Assembly: GCF_901709675.1 (NCBI RefSeq)
Contig: NC_051103.1
Span: 4,697,501 to 4,761,500 of the forward strand
DNA: 64,000 nt
Origin: Syngnathus acus
Lineage: Eukaryota > Chordata > Actinopteri > Syngnathiformes > Syngnathidae
Direction: 5' to 3'
Numbering within the stretch: the stretch's first letter is position 1; every line of letters starts with the position of its first letter. Under the pieces are notes generated by a model. The model worked only from the letters and a program-made list of their open reading frames with translations, ran no database searches and had not been told where the DNA came from. The position numbers and the translations under genes were made by a program. This document shows, in pieces, positions 1 through 10,649 of the stretch.

Positions 1-60
1 AAAGCGAAGGTATCACTCTACATTATAAATTCCTTCAGGTGAATAATTGGGCAGACTTAC

Positions 61-3000
61 TGGGTCTCCTGCTGCAAGCTGGCAGCGCTGCACCAGATTG
101 TCAAAGGTGGATTTGAGGACCATGTGCTCAGCGGGGATCTCCTTCTGCTCCACTCGCTCTGCTGGGAACTGCTGGAGGAGCTGTAGCAAACACAGGGTCA
201 GGTGGAATTTGTATGATTGCTTGCGGTATGCTGCAGGACACCAACACTGACCTGCATGTTGGGCTCCTGGGGAGCTCCGGGGGGCACCTGGGCGTTGTTG
301 TGTGGCTGAGGGGCCTCCACTGGGAAACCCATCACAGGGGCGGTGATGGGGGCGGGTGGAGTGTAGTTGTCCGGGACCTGTTTCAAACACGCTACTATTA
401 AAATGGCAAGGTATATCTGGATTTTTTTATTTGTGTGATAGTGGTGTAAAATTCTGTAAGATTTCTGAGAAAAATTAGGCTTTTTAGCCATTTCAAGTTG
501 ACCTTCTTTTTTCTGGGTCCACCTCGTACTGCCGGTGGATCATTCCAGCCTTCTTGAGATGCTAAAACAAAGACAATAAAAATTGTATGTTGAGAACATC
601 CTGTTAAATGGGGGGGGGAAAAAAAATCTTCACAAGCAAAAAAGAAACAAATAAGCTGGCGAGAACCATTGGTGCGCCTGCTTAATAATCATCCAACAGC
701 AATCAAGCAGATACTTTTAGAATGTCTATTATTTTGAATTTCCAGCAGCAAAAGCAAGCGGCGGCAAACATACGATATTTGTCCAGAAAAATAGAGCTTT
801 CAATGCCAAAGTCAAGAAAAATTAGTACATGATAGCGAATTGTCAGATTTGTTTCTATTTTTCTGGCTTCACTTAAACTATTATCCCAGACGCATTGCTA
901 ACACTGTCACCTTGAGGGTCAGACTCGATATTCAGCCATGGAAAGAATCCTGCAAGTCACATGAGGACAGCTGAGTGTAACATAGCTATCTCTAATGATA
1001 CGTACATGGGCTGAGGTGAGAAAGATTGAAGCTGAGGTGAGCGACGGGGCACCAACCTGCAGAAGGAGGAGCCACAGCTGAAGCCGCAAAGGGCTTTGCT
1101 GCAGGAGCGCCGGGGCCCCCTTGTGGGTAACCTGTTCCAAGAGGGGCATAGGGAGCGTTTGTCATGGGGGGCATGGGCCCCTGGCTGTGGAGCCCCCCGG
1201 GGTACATGGGGACGGGGGCTCCAGGCTGGGAGCTAGATGGCATGGGGCCCGCCGGCATGGAGGTAGAAGGCATGAAGCTCGTCATCAGTACACCGGGGCT
1301 GGGCATGGCCGGAAGGCCCCCGGGGGCCGACGACGGCTGCAGCAGCGGAGGCCCTGACAAGTTAGCTGCTGGCATGGAGGGGCCTGGAGGGGAGAAGGCT
1401 GTGGGTCCGCCCATGGGGGACGGCTGGAATGGCTGATGTGGAAGAAAACCTAGAAGACACAAATGAATTCAATTATAACAAACTGTAAATGTGACAGATG
1501 AATCACCGTCTGCCCATACCTGGTGCTGGCTGCTGTGGGTACGAGGGCCTCATGGTTGAGGACGGCAGCACATGAGAAGAGGGGGGCAGGCCAGGGCCGG
1601 AGCTACTTGGAGCAACTTGAGGCTGGAATAGCACTGATGTCGGCATGGGAGGCTGCTGATGCTGCTGGGGATGAGCAGTAGTAGGCGCTTGGTACTGATC
1701 CTTAGTTTAAGAGAACAATAACGTATTGATTTTAGCATCAGAGTCCATGCACCTGCCTTTAAGAGGCAGACTGCACGTAGCAAGGACGCAAATGATAAAG
1801 TGCAATACAGAAATGGAGCAAATCCCTACCATGACTTGTGCTTTCTGTGTAAAAGTGCGAGATGCAGCAATAGTCTTGGCTGTGCTTGGAGGTTGCTGTG
1901 GACTGGTAACCTCTCCCTGAGCATGGAACAGTCTGTTTCTCAACATGCAAATTCCAGGCTGGGGAGGCAAGACACGCACATACATAAATCAGAACCCAAA
2001 TCAAATTTGACTTGGTGCGGAAATGAGGACCAAACCTTACTTGATCGGAATTGTCGGGCAGGTAGGACATGGCAGTGGCCAGGCTGCCCTCTGCAGCGAG
2101 GATGCCGGCGTAGCATGTCAGTTTCTCAGCCAGGACGGGGCTCTGCACCGCCACCTCGCTGTTGCGGAGGCGCTCGATGGACTTGCGCAGCATCATGACT
2201 TTTTCCACCAGATCCTGAAAAAAAAAAAGAAGGACAAAACACAACGCACTCAGAGTTAAAGGATTCAACCAAAACAATTAAAAAATCTGAAGTGAATCTA
2301 AGGTAGCTAAAACAGAAGGTGCGTAAAAATGTTTATCTTGTAATTTGATTCATTTTCAAACAATTATCAGGACAGTAATAAAAGTGTTTTTTATTTAGAA
2401 TCAAACAACAAATAAATTCCTAAAATAATTTATGCATGGACTAAAAAAAACATGTTAATGAGAATTGGAATATTCAATTGTACATAACTAGAGATGTGTG
2501 TACAGCTACATTAAAAAATAAGAGTTTATTAAATGAATGAAGTAAAAATAAATGTTATATAATAAACATTTCCAACTTTTTTTTTTACCTCCAGGCCAAG
2601 AGGAGATGAGCAATCCCTGTGCAAGGCCCAACACTCCACAAGCCTCTCGATGTTTCCGGAGCAGATGTAACACAAGCACGCCTGCAGGCAGCGTTTCTCC
2701 GTCCCCCCACGCTCCAAGCGGCCTCCCAGGGTATCTAGCCCGGCCACCGAAAATTACGTAATGTCTCAAGCCCAGGCGCCATTTTTGCCAAGGCCGCGCC
2801 ACCTTACCGCACAGCTGGGCGAATTCTTCGGGGTGAGCGTAGGTCAGAAGAGCGGCAAGCGCTTCCTTCCAGTTGTCCAGCTCACAGCTTTGCACGATGT
2901 CTCTCCAGTTCTGTGTCACCACTGACGATATGAGCTACAGAGAAACAGCACACCCATTCAAACAATGCTCATATTTGACATCATAGAACTCTTACAACAG

Positions 3001-6000
3001 GATGTATTTTATGTCTCACCATGGAGATGCTGTTTTTCTGCTTGCTCAGGTATTTGTGCTGGGTTTTCTTGAGCAGCTCCTCTCCACCACTGATGGAAAG
3101 CAGGATGGCTTCGGCGTAGCGGCCGTCGCTCAGACACAAATCCACCGCCCCCTCAAAGTTGCCTACCAGCAGCGCCTGGCTTATCAAACCGTCCGTATCT
3201 GATGAAAAGGAATGTTGCTCGTCAGCCACACGCCGCTCGTCTGCTGCCATCACCAGATCTGCTTGAGCGCACCGCATGAAACAGGAATCTGAAAGTTGGA
3301 GATTTCGTGCCGACCCTGGCTGAAAAAGTCGGCAGGTGAAACGGAGCCTGACGTCCTGACATCGCCTTCTGCTTCTTTGGACCGCTGAGAACAAAACAGG
3401 AAGAGTGAAAACATTACAAGAGAGCTTTAGAACCAGAACTTTGTAGTTCAAGTCCAAAGAATTATTCTGAATTTTTGGAGGTTCTAGTGAGTGAGTTACA
3501 GACCTCAGTGGAGAGCTGCAGCATTTTTTTAGCCAGGTCCTCAGCATCCACGGCGTGTCCATTGGGTTGAAAATTCTTTCCCAAGCATTTAGAAATCTGT
3601 TGGATATTAAAGTAGTGTGCATGCTTCTTAATGACATTGTGGGATTCAACGCTTCTCAGTTTTACATTCAATTATAGATTGTAATGGATCCATAAAGTAT
3701 CCACAGCCCTTTAGTTTTATGTAACAGCCTGATTCCAAAGTAGATGATACACCCCAGAAGGAAAATGTTTTCTTTAGTTTTTTCCATAAAGGTCAAAATT
3801 AAATTCTTTCAGTTGTATACATTGCGTTTTTTTATCCCATCATTGTGGTTGTTTTGTGTAGGTTTTTTTTTCTTCAATTTCGAATTCAAGTCTTGACAAA
3901 AAAAGCTCTGTGAATACTTTCCAGATCGCGCAGTAAGGTTGGCTACCTTTTGCTCCAGGTCATCTTTATTGAAACCCAAAAGTCGCAGGAATTTGATACG
4001 CGCTTCATCTTCAAAATTCACCTGTTAACCCCCGTCCCCCAAAAAATTGAAATTAGGTTCAAACAGTAACTGAACAGTGATGTAGGGTCTCCACATAGAT
4101 GGATAAAGTGCGCCCTACCAGAAGGAACTTCCATATGTCCTGCTCGGCCTCGGATTTGGCGCTGTGGATTTTGGCCTGGCAGTAATTGTTAAAAGAACCA
4201 GACTGCAGTGCCACCTGCAGCTCCCTGGAGCGCTGCAGGAACTCCGTTTCCGTGGTGACCTGGCTGATAAACACCTGCCTGGGGACGGGCTGGGGAGTCT
4301 GCACGGGCGCCATCTTGGGGTTCTCAAACGTGATCAGCTTGCCGCCAAACTGCGACAGAACAAACGTTGAATCGGGAGCAACGGCGACACGCAGCTTTGC
4401 ACTCCAGGAGCTTTTCCACTTACGGCAAAAGAGGCCCCCGCTGGCCTGCGCACCCACTTGGGCGGCTTCTTCAAAGGTGAAACTATGGTGTCCTGCACTG
4501 TCGGCTGAGGAACCTGCAGGGGAGGGAGCACCTGCCCTGTACCGAAGGGATCCATTGTATCAAATGAGGACGAAATCTGAAAAAAATAAAGTGTCAAAAA
4601 ATATGAAATGAGCTTTTCTTCTTTGCAATTTAAAACGTTTGCGGAAGTACACCATGGCACACTTTGTATGATAGAGCCTTCTACCTTATCAGCGGTACTT
4701 TGGTGCTGAGCCTTCAAGCTTCCGCCCATCACAGAATAAACGGTAATTCTCCCATCAAAGGAGGCTGCCGAAAGCAGGGCGGGATTCCTGGGACACCACT
4801 GGACGTCGAAACACCACTGGTTGGTCGTAGGAAGCTCGTAGATGACCTAAAAAAAAAAAAACATTAACTAACCTCACTTAATTAACAAGGCAGTAAATTT
4901 TCTGTTCCCATACTTCTGCAGTGTTTGGATTCCAGCAGAGGATGCGGTTGTCCTTAGCGCTGCTCAGGAGGAGCTCAGGGTCCGCCTGGCTCCAGGAGAC
5001 GGACAAAATCCCACTTTGAGGAAAACATGGAAACAATTAGTCTTTTGGAAAAAGATGATTTACGATCAATTTTAACCTCACCGTGTGTGATTCTCAAGCA
5101 CTTTAAAAGGAGAAGTGGCAAAACGGAGGTCCCACATCTGGATGACGGGTAAGCGGTCGTCCTCGGAGGCCAGCACCAACTGAGTGGCCACCTCGGGGTG
5201 CCACACCATCCCGGAACAATGCATCTGGAGTCGGAGACACCAGACATTTTCAAAGCGACTGCTGAGCTGCGCAGAGCTTTCGAATCCAAGGGGCCAACAA
5301 ACCCGGTTGCTGTGGTCGCTGATCTTGATGATGGGCTCGTTCTTTCTCAGGTCCCACACGACAGCTTTGCCGCTGGGGTTGGCCGAAGCCAGGATATGCT
5401 GCACTTGCCGGTTCCATGACACCACACTGATATCCTCTGCAGGCTGGAAAGTGAAAAGGAAGTCACAGGTTACAGTAACTCCAGTAAGTAGTTTCAACTT
5501 TTTCAAATGCTCGTAATAACATTTTCACCTGCGCTTTTGTACCCGGTGTCATTGGACTGCTGAAGTTGTTGAGATCCCAAATATATATCTCGGAATCATT
5601 CGCTCCAGATGCAAGGAGGTTGCTCTGAGGGATAACACGGGCAACATTATTTCCATATGGTAATGCACAAAGACCTTTTCAAAAACATGCATTGCTGTAT
5701 TCAGCGGGAAAACAAACCTGGAAAGGGTTGAAGTCAAGTGCTCGCACGGGTCCTGTGTGCTTATCGCACTGTCCGACCACGGCCTCAGCACCGGAGTTTA
5801 AGATGGCCTCCGGGTTATAAACTGTTAATGTGCCATTCTCGGTGCCTGCTACCAGCCTCCCTCCAGTGGCATCCTCACCCATCCCAAAATTGACCCACAC
5901 CAGACTGTGCAACCTGTAGAAATTGGTACAGTAGATAAAACATGCTTGGGCAACATTTGAGGCACATTCCTCCATGACCATTATTACAATTTACCTGTTT

Positions 6001-6287
6001 GTTGTGCACAGTGACCCTCTCAGCTTCATGTCTAGAGATGGGTCAGCAAAATCCTGTTCAAATATCTCCAAGGCCGCCGTGGTGTTGAACGAGGCGTCGA
6101 GTTGCTGCGCCGACGTCCCTATTGAAAAGAAACCGCAGTATGCTCAGTTGACCAAAACATCCACAGACAGAATGCAGTCACTTATTCTTAAAGACTGTGT
6201 TCAAGTACCTAACGCCAAGCAGATGGGATGGTGTCCGGCCGGACTCCACGCCTGCTGGGCAGTCCTCTGAATCTCTTTCAGCCGCAT
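61..6287 (-). CDS. sec31b: Sec31 COPII outer-coat protein, SEC31B-like (3' end beyond window)
   Basis: This gene encodes the large Sec13/Sec31 coat subunit that cages ER export vesicles and stimulates Sar1 GTP hydrolysis. I joined 23 exons with consistent phases and GT-AG sites: 6209-6287, 5995-6118, 5718-5913, 5529-5624, 5303-5443, 5082-5224, 4914-5013, 4685-4846, 4424-4576, 4119-4349, 3947-4021, 3504-3596, 3273-3384, 3020-3198, 2808-2934, 2589-2734, 2041-2214, 1830-1958, 1520-1700, 1057-1449, 503-561, 252-377, 61-180. They give 1113 codons. Residues 1-350 form the WD40 propeller ([18 protein letters not shown] start; [27 protein letters not shown]). Residues 500-780 form the helical ACE1-like part, and 780-1070 are Pro-rich. 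EGWNDPP near residue 1017 matches the Trp-Asn active fragment that contacts Sec23-Sar1. The C-terminal helical domain begins near 1085 and is cut by the window edge. [12 protein letters not shown] and [10 protein letters not shown] match SEC31B better than SEC31A. The 5303 donor (GTTTGT) is weak. Paralogue choice is about 80% sure; family membership is certain. Confidence 0.93.
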
Positions 6288-7008
6288 CTTCCTCTACCTT
6301 GAACACTTAAAATATATGACCTTATTTGTAATGAGGTACATTTGAGATAAATAGCATTGCCTACTACAGTGGGTCTTTGAATGGCCACTGTGTTCAGACA
6401 AAAAAACTAGAGTATCGTGAGTGGTTATGAAATGACATTAGACAATAACTGAGCATTTGTCTCAACACATTTTGTTGCACAATAAAACGGACTCAGTCAC
6501 ACCTACGACTGCTAGCGAAAGGATAATTCCTTAAAAAATGTGGGCAAACTGGCGAGTCATTTAAATAGCGGCAAAAATGACAAGCAAGCAAAAAGTTTGT
6601 GAGCGCATATTTGCAATTAATAAGAAAATGTTTCATAAGGCCGCCTCAGACCGTGGCGAATAATACCTTCGCTTGAGTAAAGTCGAAGTCAATGCAGGCT
6701 AGTGATTAGCATTAGCTTCACACATGAGTAGTAGCTAATAATTGGTAGCTAAGAAGTAACGCATTTAAAAACTAATTGTTCAAGAAATTATACATAGTCG
6801 TGGACATTTCGCTACGAGCTAGCGCCGTCGCCGCATTCATAATTCCACGTTAAACCTGAGCCGACTATCACTATGCGGCTAATGACAGCACAGCTAAGAA
6901 GCCAACACCCTTGTTGCTCCGTTTCACATAGAAAAATAAGCGACGCGTGCCTAAAATGTTAAACTCGCCAAACGAAATACATTAATAATTCATGTAACTG
7001 TCACTTAC

Positions 7009-7135
7009 AACAGTTTGTACGCCAGCCGGACAGCCCACAAGCAGAGCTGACGTTAGCTGTAGCCGAGCTAATCGTTTAGCAGCCGGAGTCTGACCCGAGT
7101 GTTGACGAGTTGTCGCTCGGCTACGGCGGCCGACA
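7009..7135 (-). other. sec31b: sec31b non-coding first exon and promoter region (approximate 5' limit)
   Basis: The sequence on the minus strand is GC-rich and ends in a strong splice donor (GTT|GTAAGTG) whose GT lies at 7007-7008. The coding exon's ATG at 6285-6287 is preceded by an AG at about 6294, so a spliced leader is expected. The transcription start is not visible, and 7135 is only where GC-richness fades. The roughly 700-bp intron between the two holds nothing else recognisable. Confidence 0.5.
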
Positions 7136-7303
7136 TGGAGCAATAGGTTGCCCATACGCAAACCTGTTCAAAACCACATTTACACTTCTGAATCTGAAGT
7201 CATTTTGCACTTGACACAAATTACATTACCATATTAATATTACTGGTACGACAAGCAAAATGCTAAACTAACGACAGGAAAAAATGTGTACTAGGTAGAA
7301 GTT

Positions 7304-7309
7304 TTTATT
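7304..7309 (-). terminator. ndufb8: ndufb8 polyadenylation signal AATAAA
   Basis: AATAAA on the minus strand lies about 40 nt after the ndufb8 stop codon (7347-7349), which is a short 3' UTR. No other canonical hexamer was seen between the stop and the sec31b leader exon. Confidence 0.7.
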
Positions 7310-7346
7310 CTTGACAAATGTATATACACATGGAGGACAATAGCAT

Positions 7347-8594
7347 TTATATTTCATAATTCTTGACTTCCTCAGGCTGGTTTTCAGGATCTCCACCGTT
7401 CTCCAAGTACAAGTTGTTGTAGGGATACTGTTTGGGTGCCTGGAATGGAGAAAATCACTGTATAATTAAATAAACACTTAAAAATACCACTAATTACAAT
7501 ACATCATTAAACTTTTCATAAAACAAGACAACAATTTTAACAGTGACAACACAGTAGAAGGGTCTATTGGCACATGATAAAGTAAACATTTAAGGGCTGT
7601 GGTTTGTACTTACAACAGGCTGGTAACAAGGAAATTTCTCCCCGACGTAAAACATGAACAACATGAAGCCGATGAAACCAAACAGCTGTTTACACATGCT
7701 GTTCCAGGACAAAGGAGTGGGAGATGTATCCACACGATTCCTGATGTACATGTCAAAATCCCAATGTAGCTAGAAATAGATATAGAAAGAAAAAAAAAGC
7801 CTGATTGACTGTAACACACAACTTCCATGTGGAAGAACAAAAAGTTGTTCATCATCTTGTGCTTTTTACCGGCTCTCCCCAGTTCCTCCTCAGGTCTTGG
7901 TGGTCCCATTGATACCAGGGGTCCCTCTCATGCTGAGATCGGTCAGGAAGTTTAGGGTAATCACCATAGCTGCAAGAATCAAACAAATTTAAGAGATCAT
8001 GATGAGAAAACGTATAACAAAATGGCATTGAAAACTGCACTGGTGACAGTAGGCCTACTTTCCCACAATACAGTGGAGTATACTGTAAAATCCCATCAAT
8101 AAAAGTTACATTCAACCAAATTAAACTAATATTGCAATAATCAAGGCGTACCCCTCTCCTTTGTCTGGATACGGCTCATAGTCCTCAACCCTCAAGTTGT
8201 ACTTCTTTGCTGCAGCAGCTCGCTCCTCTGCAGTCTTAGGGTACGCGCCGGGTAGATCGGCCTTTGAAGCACCAGATGCTGAAGAAAAAAAAAAAAAAAA
8301 AAAAAAAACATTAACATGATTCAAAATACGCTGAACGCAATAACTATTGTAATTCTTCACCTCAGACGTCGCTAACTGCTTAGCTCAAACTGACGTTAGC
8401 ATGTCAAGGTTATGTCGATTTAGGTTCCCAAACAGTGGACAAAACGCGTTTATTTGATTATAATAATCAAATTCACATGATTAAATGCAACAGCTATTCT
8501 TACCTGCTCTCGATCCAGAAAGAAGAGCTGAAATTCCGGACCCTCCCCCCTTTGAAAGAGCTTGGGCCCATCGCCGAAAACCAACGACGGCCAT
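7347..8594 (-). CDS. ndufb8: NADH:ubiquinone oxidoreductase subunit B8 (complex I accessory subunit)
   Basis: This is an accessory subunit of the membrane arm of mitochondrial complex I, in the inner membrane; it is structural rather than catalytic. There are five exons: 8504-8594, 8152-8278, 7870-7969, 7614-7769, 7347-7439. All junctions are GT-AG and phases agree, giving 188 residues against 186 in human. The first 45 or so residues are basic and Ser/Ala-rich, as in a mitochondrial presequence. The core is strongly conserved: [58 protein letters not shown]. One membrane segment spans about residues 134-149 ([16 protein letters not shown]). The start ATG at 8592-8594 is the first in frame after the promoter motif. 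The gene lies on the same strand as sec31b and just upstream of it, the order known in human 10q24. Intron 1 has 24 consecutive T residues (read on the minus strand) before its acceptor. Confidence 0.97.
8285..8308. repeat. 24-nt poly(A)/poly(T) run
   Basis: An uninterrupted run of A on the plus strand lies 6 bp outside ndufb8 exon 2. Read with the gene it is the polypyrimidine tract of the intron 1 acceptor (T run, then TTCTTCAG). Confidence 0.9.
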
Positions 8595-8630
8595 GTTTAC
8601 TGTTGCCTTGTAGACGGACGGGGAAGAAAA

Positions 8631-8641
8631 TGCGCATGCGC
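8631..8641. promoter_or_regulatory. ndufb8: Palindromic NRF1 site upstream of ndufb8
   Basis: TGCGCATGCGC matches the NRF1 consensus (YGCGCAYGCGCR) and is nearly a perfect palindrome. It lies 37 bp upstream of the ndufb8 start codon. NRF1 is the known activator of nuclear genes for respiratory-chain subunits, so this is a plausible core promoter element. The flanking 8642-8920 is AT-rich with no other gene. Confidence 0.7.
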
Positions 8642-8921
8642 GAGGCCAAAGTACGGGTCTCCATCAGAGCCAAAACTAATAGTCCGTTATAACGCTATGC
8701 AGTACAGTATTGTAAATATGTATTATTAATGCTAGTTAAAGTCGATTGTTTTACTACAATACTACGACAATTATGACACTAATTCGAACAATTGCGTGTT
8801 TATTATAATAAATATAATAATACAATTATTATTATTTTTATATTATAATCAAAGAATAATAATTATTTTCTGAGTGTCATAAAAGAAAGCAGAGCATTGA
8901 TTCATTCATATTTAATAGTCT

Positions 8922-8927
8922 TTTATT
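8922..8927 (-). terminator. Glutathione peroxidase polyadenylation signal AATAAA
   Basis: AATAAA on the minus strand lies about 150 nt after the stop codon and downstream of the SECIS candidate, so the SECIS would be kept in the mRNA. Confidence 0.7.
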
Positions 8928-8993
8928 GGTGGTGGAGAGGAATTTGTTCCCAAAGTGAATGCACTCTCGGTCCGAGACCTGTTCCTACTCATC

Positions 8994-9043
8994 ATCAGAT
9001 CCAACTCAGGGGCACAAATGTGCATTTACCGAGGGATCGTCAC
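8994..9043 (-). promoter_or_regulatory. SECIS element (form 2) in the 3' UTR of the glutathione peroxidase
   Basis: Read on the minus strand, GTGAC opens and TGATG closes the structure, giving the non-Watson-Crick TGA/GA core. GATCC pairs with GGATC and CTCGG with CCTGAG (one bulge). The unpaired AAA follows, then a mini-stem GCAC-ATTT-GTGC, which is the extra apical helix of a form-2 SECIS. It starts 33 nt after the stop codon, close but in the 3' UTR as required. The first core base is G where ATGA is usual. I folded this by hand only. Confidence 0.75.
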
Positions 9044-9075
9044 GCTGCCACCGCTGATAGACTGACAAGAGTCGG

Positions 9076-10024
9076 TTAGAGAAGCTCGGCGATGTCCATC
9101 TCAACTTTGTCAATGGGACAATGAAGTTCATATCTGTGGCAAAGTGAATTAAGCACTCTTGTGAAAATTGTGTGCATTATCTCGAAACAACTTGAAGCAA
9201 CTTTACCTGTTGAAGGGCTTGCCGTCAGCAGTGATTAGAAACTTCTCAAAATTCCATCGGATATCATTGACCGTGATTGGTGACCAGTAGAACTTCTTTA
9301 TGTCCCCAATGACAGGATTCACAAAGGGCAATGATTCCTGTGAGATGAGGTAGATGATAAAAGCTGCCATTTTACAATAAATATCTCAATGGATTGACTC
9401 ATTCGTAATACCTTAAGGTAGGAGAACAGCGGCTCCTCATTGACTCCATTCACCTCCACCTTGCCAAATATGGGAAACTTTGGCACAAATCCCCCTCCAG
9501 GTCTCACATACTTAAGGAGGTTTAATGTTTCATGATTCACCTCTAAAAAGACAAAAAGCACAAATACAAGAGAGACATGCTAGTGAGGAGGACTGACATG
9601 GTCCCAATAGAATGAGTGGACCTACCAGGCGATTGAAGGCCGAACTGGTTGCAGGAGAAGGCCAGCACGGTGAAGTTGAGGTCACCAAACATGTCCATGA
9701 GTGCATTAAGTCGATGGTACTAAAAACCAATCAGAGGATAGAAAAATCGACTTTCCATTGCTAACATTGTGTATTATGTTACATCAGCCAGTGCTACTGA
9801 TTCTGAAGCACTTTGGAAGATTAGCTGAACACAGACGATGGACAACAAAAATCTATCAAACGGAGTCTGGAAGATTGATGCAATATAATTACCTCCTCTA
9901 TAGTTGACCCTCAGAAGGTGGCCACGTTGACAACGAGAAGCACCTTACCCCGGAAATCGTCCAGCGGCACAGTCACTCCGTCAAGAGTCTCGGCAGAAAA
10001 ATCGTAGATCGATTTATTCGCCAT
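9076..10024 (-). CDS. Selenocysteine glutathione peroxidase (GPX1/2/3-like; teleost gpx9 is a candidate name)
   Basis: The protein reduces hydrogen peroxide and organic hydroperoxides with glutathione. There are five exons: 9893-10024, 9626-9719, 9412-9542, 9207-9337, 9076-9133. Phases agree and give 181 residues if the in-frame TGA at 9911-9913 is read as selenocysteine 38 (NVATF-U-GST). The rest of the catalytic tetrad is visible: Gln69 in FSCNQFG, and Trp147-Asn148 in [10 protein letters not shown]. The PGGG stretch ([12 protein letters not shown]) is the oligomer-interface loop of the tetrameric GPX1-3 types and is absent from GPX4. There is no signal peptide, so it is probably cytosolic, unlike GPX3. 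The start at 10022-10024 has a good context (AACATGG); another in-frame ATG lies six codons upstream (10040-10042). Oddities are FSCNQFG where the family usually has FPCNQFG, and a C-terminus (MDIAELL) shorter than GPX1. The subfamily name is uncertain. Confidence 0.93.
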
Positions 10025-10042
10025 GTTCCTATTTGAGTTCAT

Positions 10043-10405
10043 GCAAATGTTTTTGCTAGCACACACCGGCCCGGGAGTGAGCAGTTCTACTAAGCGACTC
10101 CATTCACTGAAACAAACACATGGGTCAGCAAATGTTCGGCGTGACTGAATGTTTTGTTCTTGTGGGAAGAGGTGAGCAAGCAGGACATTGGTCATTTGTT
10201 CAGGAATAGGACAATAACATCTGCATGGGGTGCAAACCATATCAAAATAAATGTAGACTACATTGGAGAATTTAAATCTACTATACTCACAAAACATTGA
10301 CAAGTGCATTTAGGGCCAGATTATAGGGGGTCTATAAATATAAATATCAGTATAATCTATATGGAGTACCGTAAACTAGTACGCTTGTTCTGCACACGTC
10401 GTTCT
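10043..10405. other. Upstream region of the glutathione peroxidase gene
   Basis: This holds the presumed 5' UTR and promoter of the minus-strand peroxidase gene. A short GC-rich patch (10060-10090) lies next to the start codon and the rest is AT-rich. I see no TATA box or start site that I can support. Confidence 0.4.
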
Positions 10406-10558
10406 TAGCTCTCACTTTCTTCAGAGCCATGCTGCGGGGCAAAATGCCACGTACACGTAAGGCACTGGACTGCGTGACCGGGTGAAATAATGACTGAAAT
10501 GATGTTTTGCATTGTACTGTCGCCCCCTTGTGGTGAAAGTCTGAAACAAATGCTTAAA
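10406..10558 (+). repeat. 153-bp inverted repeat, left copy
   Basis: This copy is the reverse complement of 12968-13120, with about nine mismatches in 153 bp by hand alignment and no gaps. Both copies carry a GTCGCCCCCTTGTGG core next to TGCATTGTACTG. Sequence outside the copies (left of 10406, right of 13120) does not match. I do not recognise the family. Confidence 0.9.
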
Positions 10559-10590
10559 TACATCACTCAAATTATTTGAGTGATGTATTT
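10556..10590. repeat. 35-nt perfect palindrome
   Basis: Arms of 17 nt (AAATACATCACTCAAAT and its reverse complement) are separated by a single T. It starts inside the last bases of the left inverted repeat and has no counterpart at the right copy. Confidence 0.9.
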
Positions 10591-10610
10591 ACTCAAATAC
10601 ATTAATCGAT

Positions 10611-10649
10611 TTAATCGATGTGTATCGATGAATCGTTACACCCCTAGTT
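10611..10649 (-). repeat. 39-bp hAT-end-like repeat, copy A
   Basis: It is identical to 12791-12829 and in the same orientation. On the minus strand it begins AACTAGGGGTGTAACG and continues with CATCGATACACATCGATTAA, which looks like a terminal sequence of fish hAT elements. It abuts the left edge of the telomere-like array. Confidence 0.75.

Noticed and set aside
992-1462. 156-codon minus-strand frame taken as a separate Pro-rich gene
   Set aside because: It is the 131-codon Pro-rich exon of sec31b (1057-1449) with intron read-through at both ends.
9911-9913. TGA in peroxidase exon 1 as a disabling stop (pseudogene)
   Set aside because: It sits exactly at the catalytic selenocysteine position, all downstream exons are intact and in phase, and a SECIS candidate is present.
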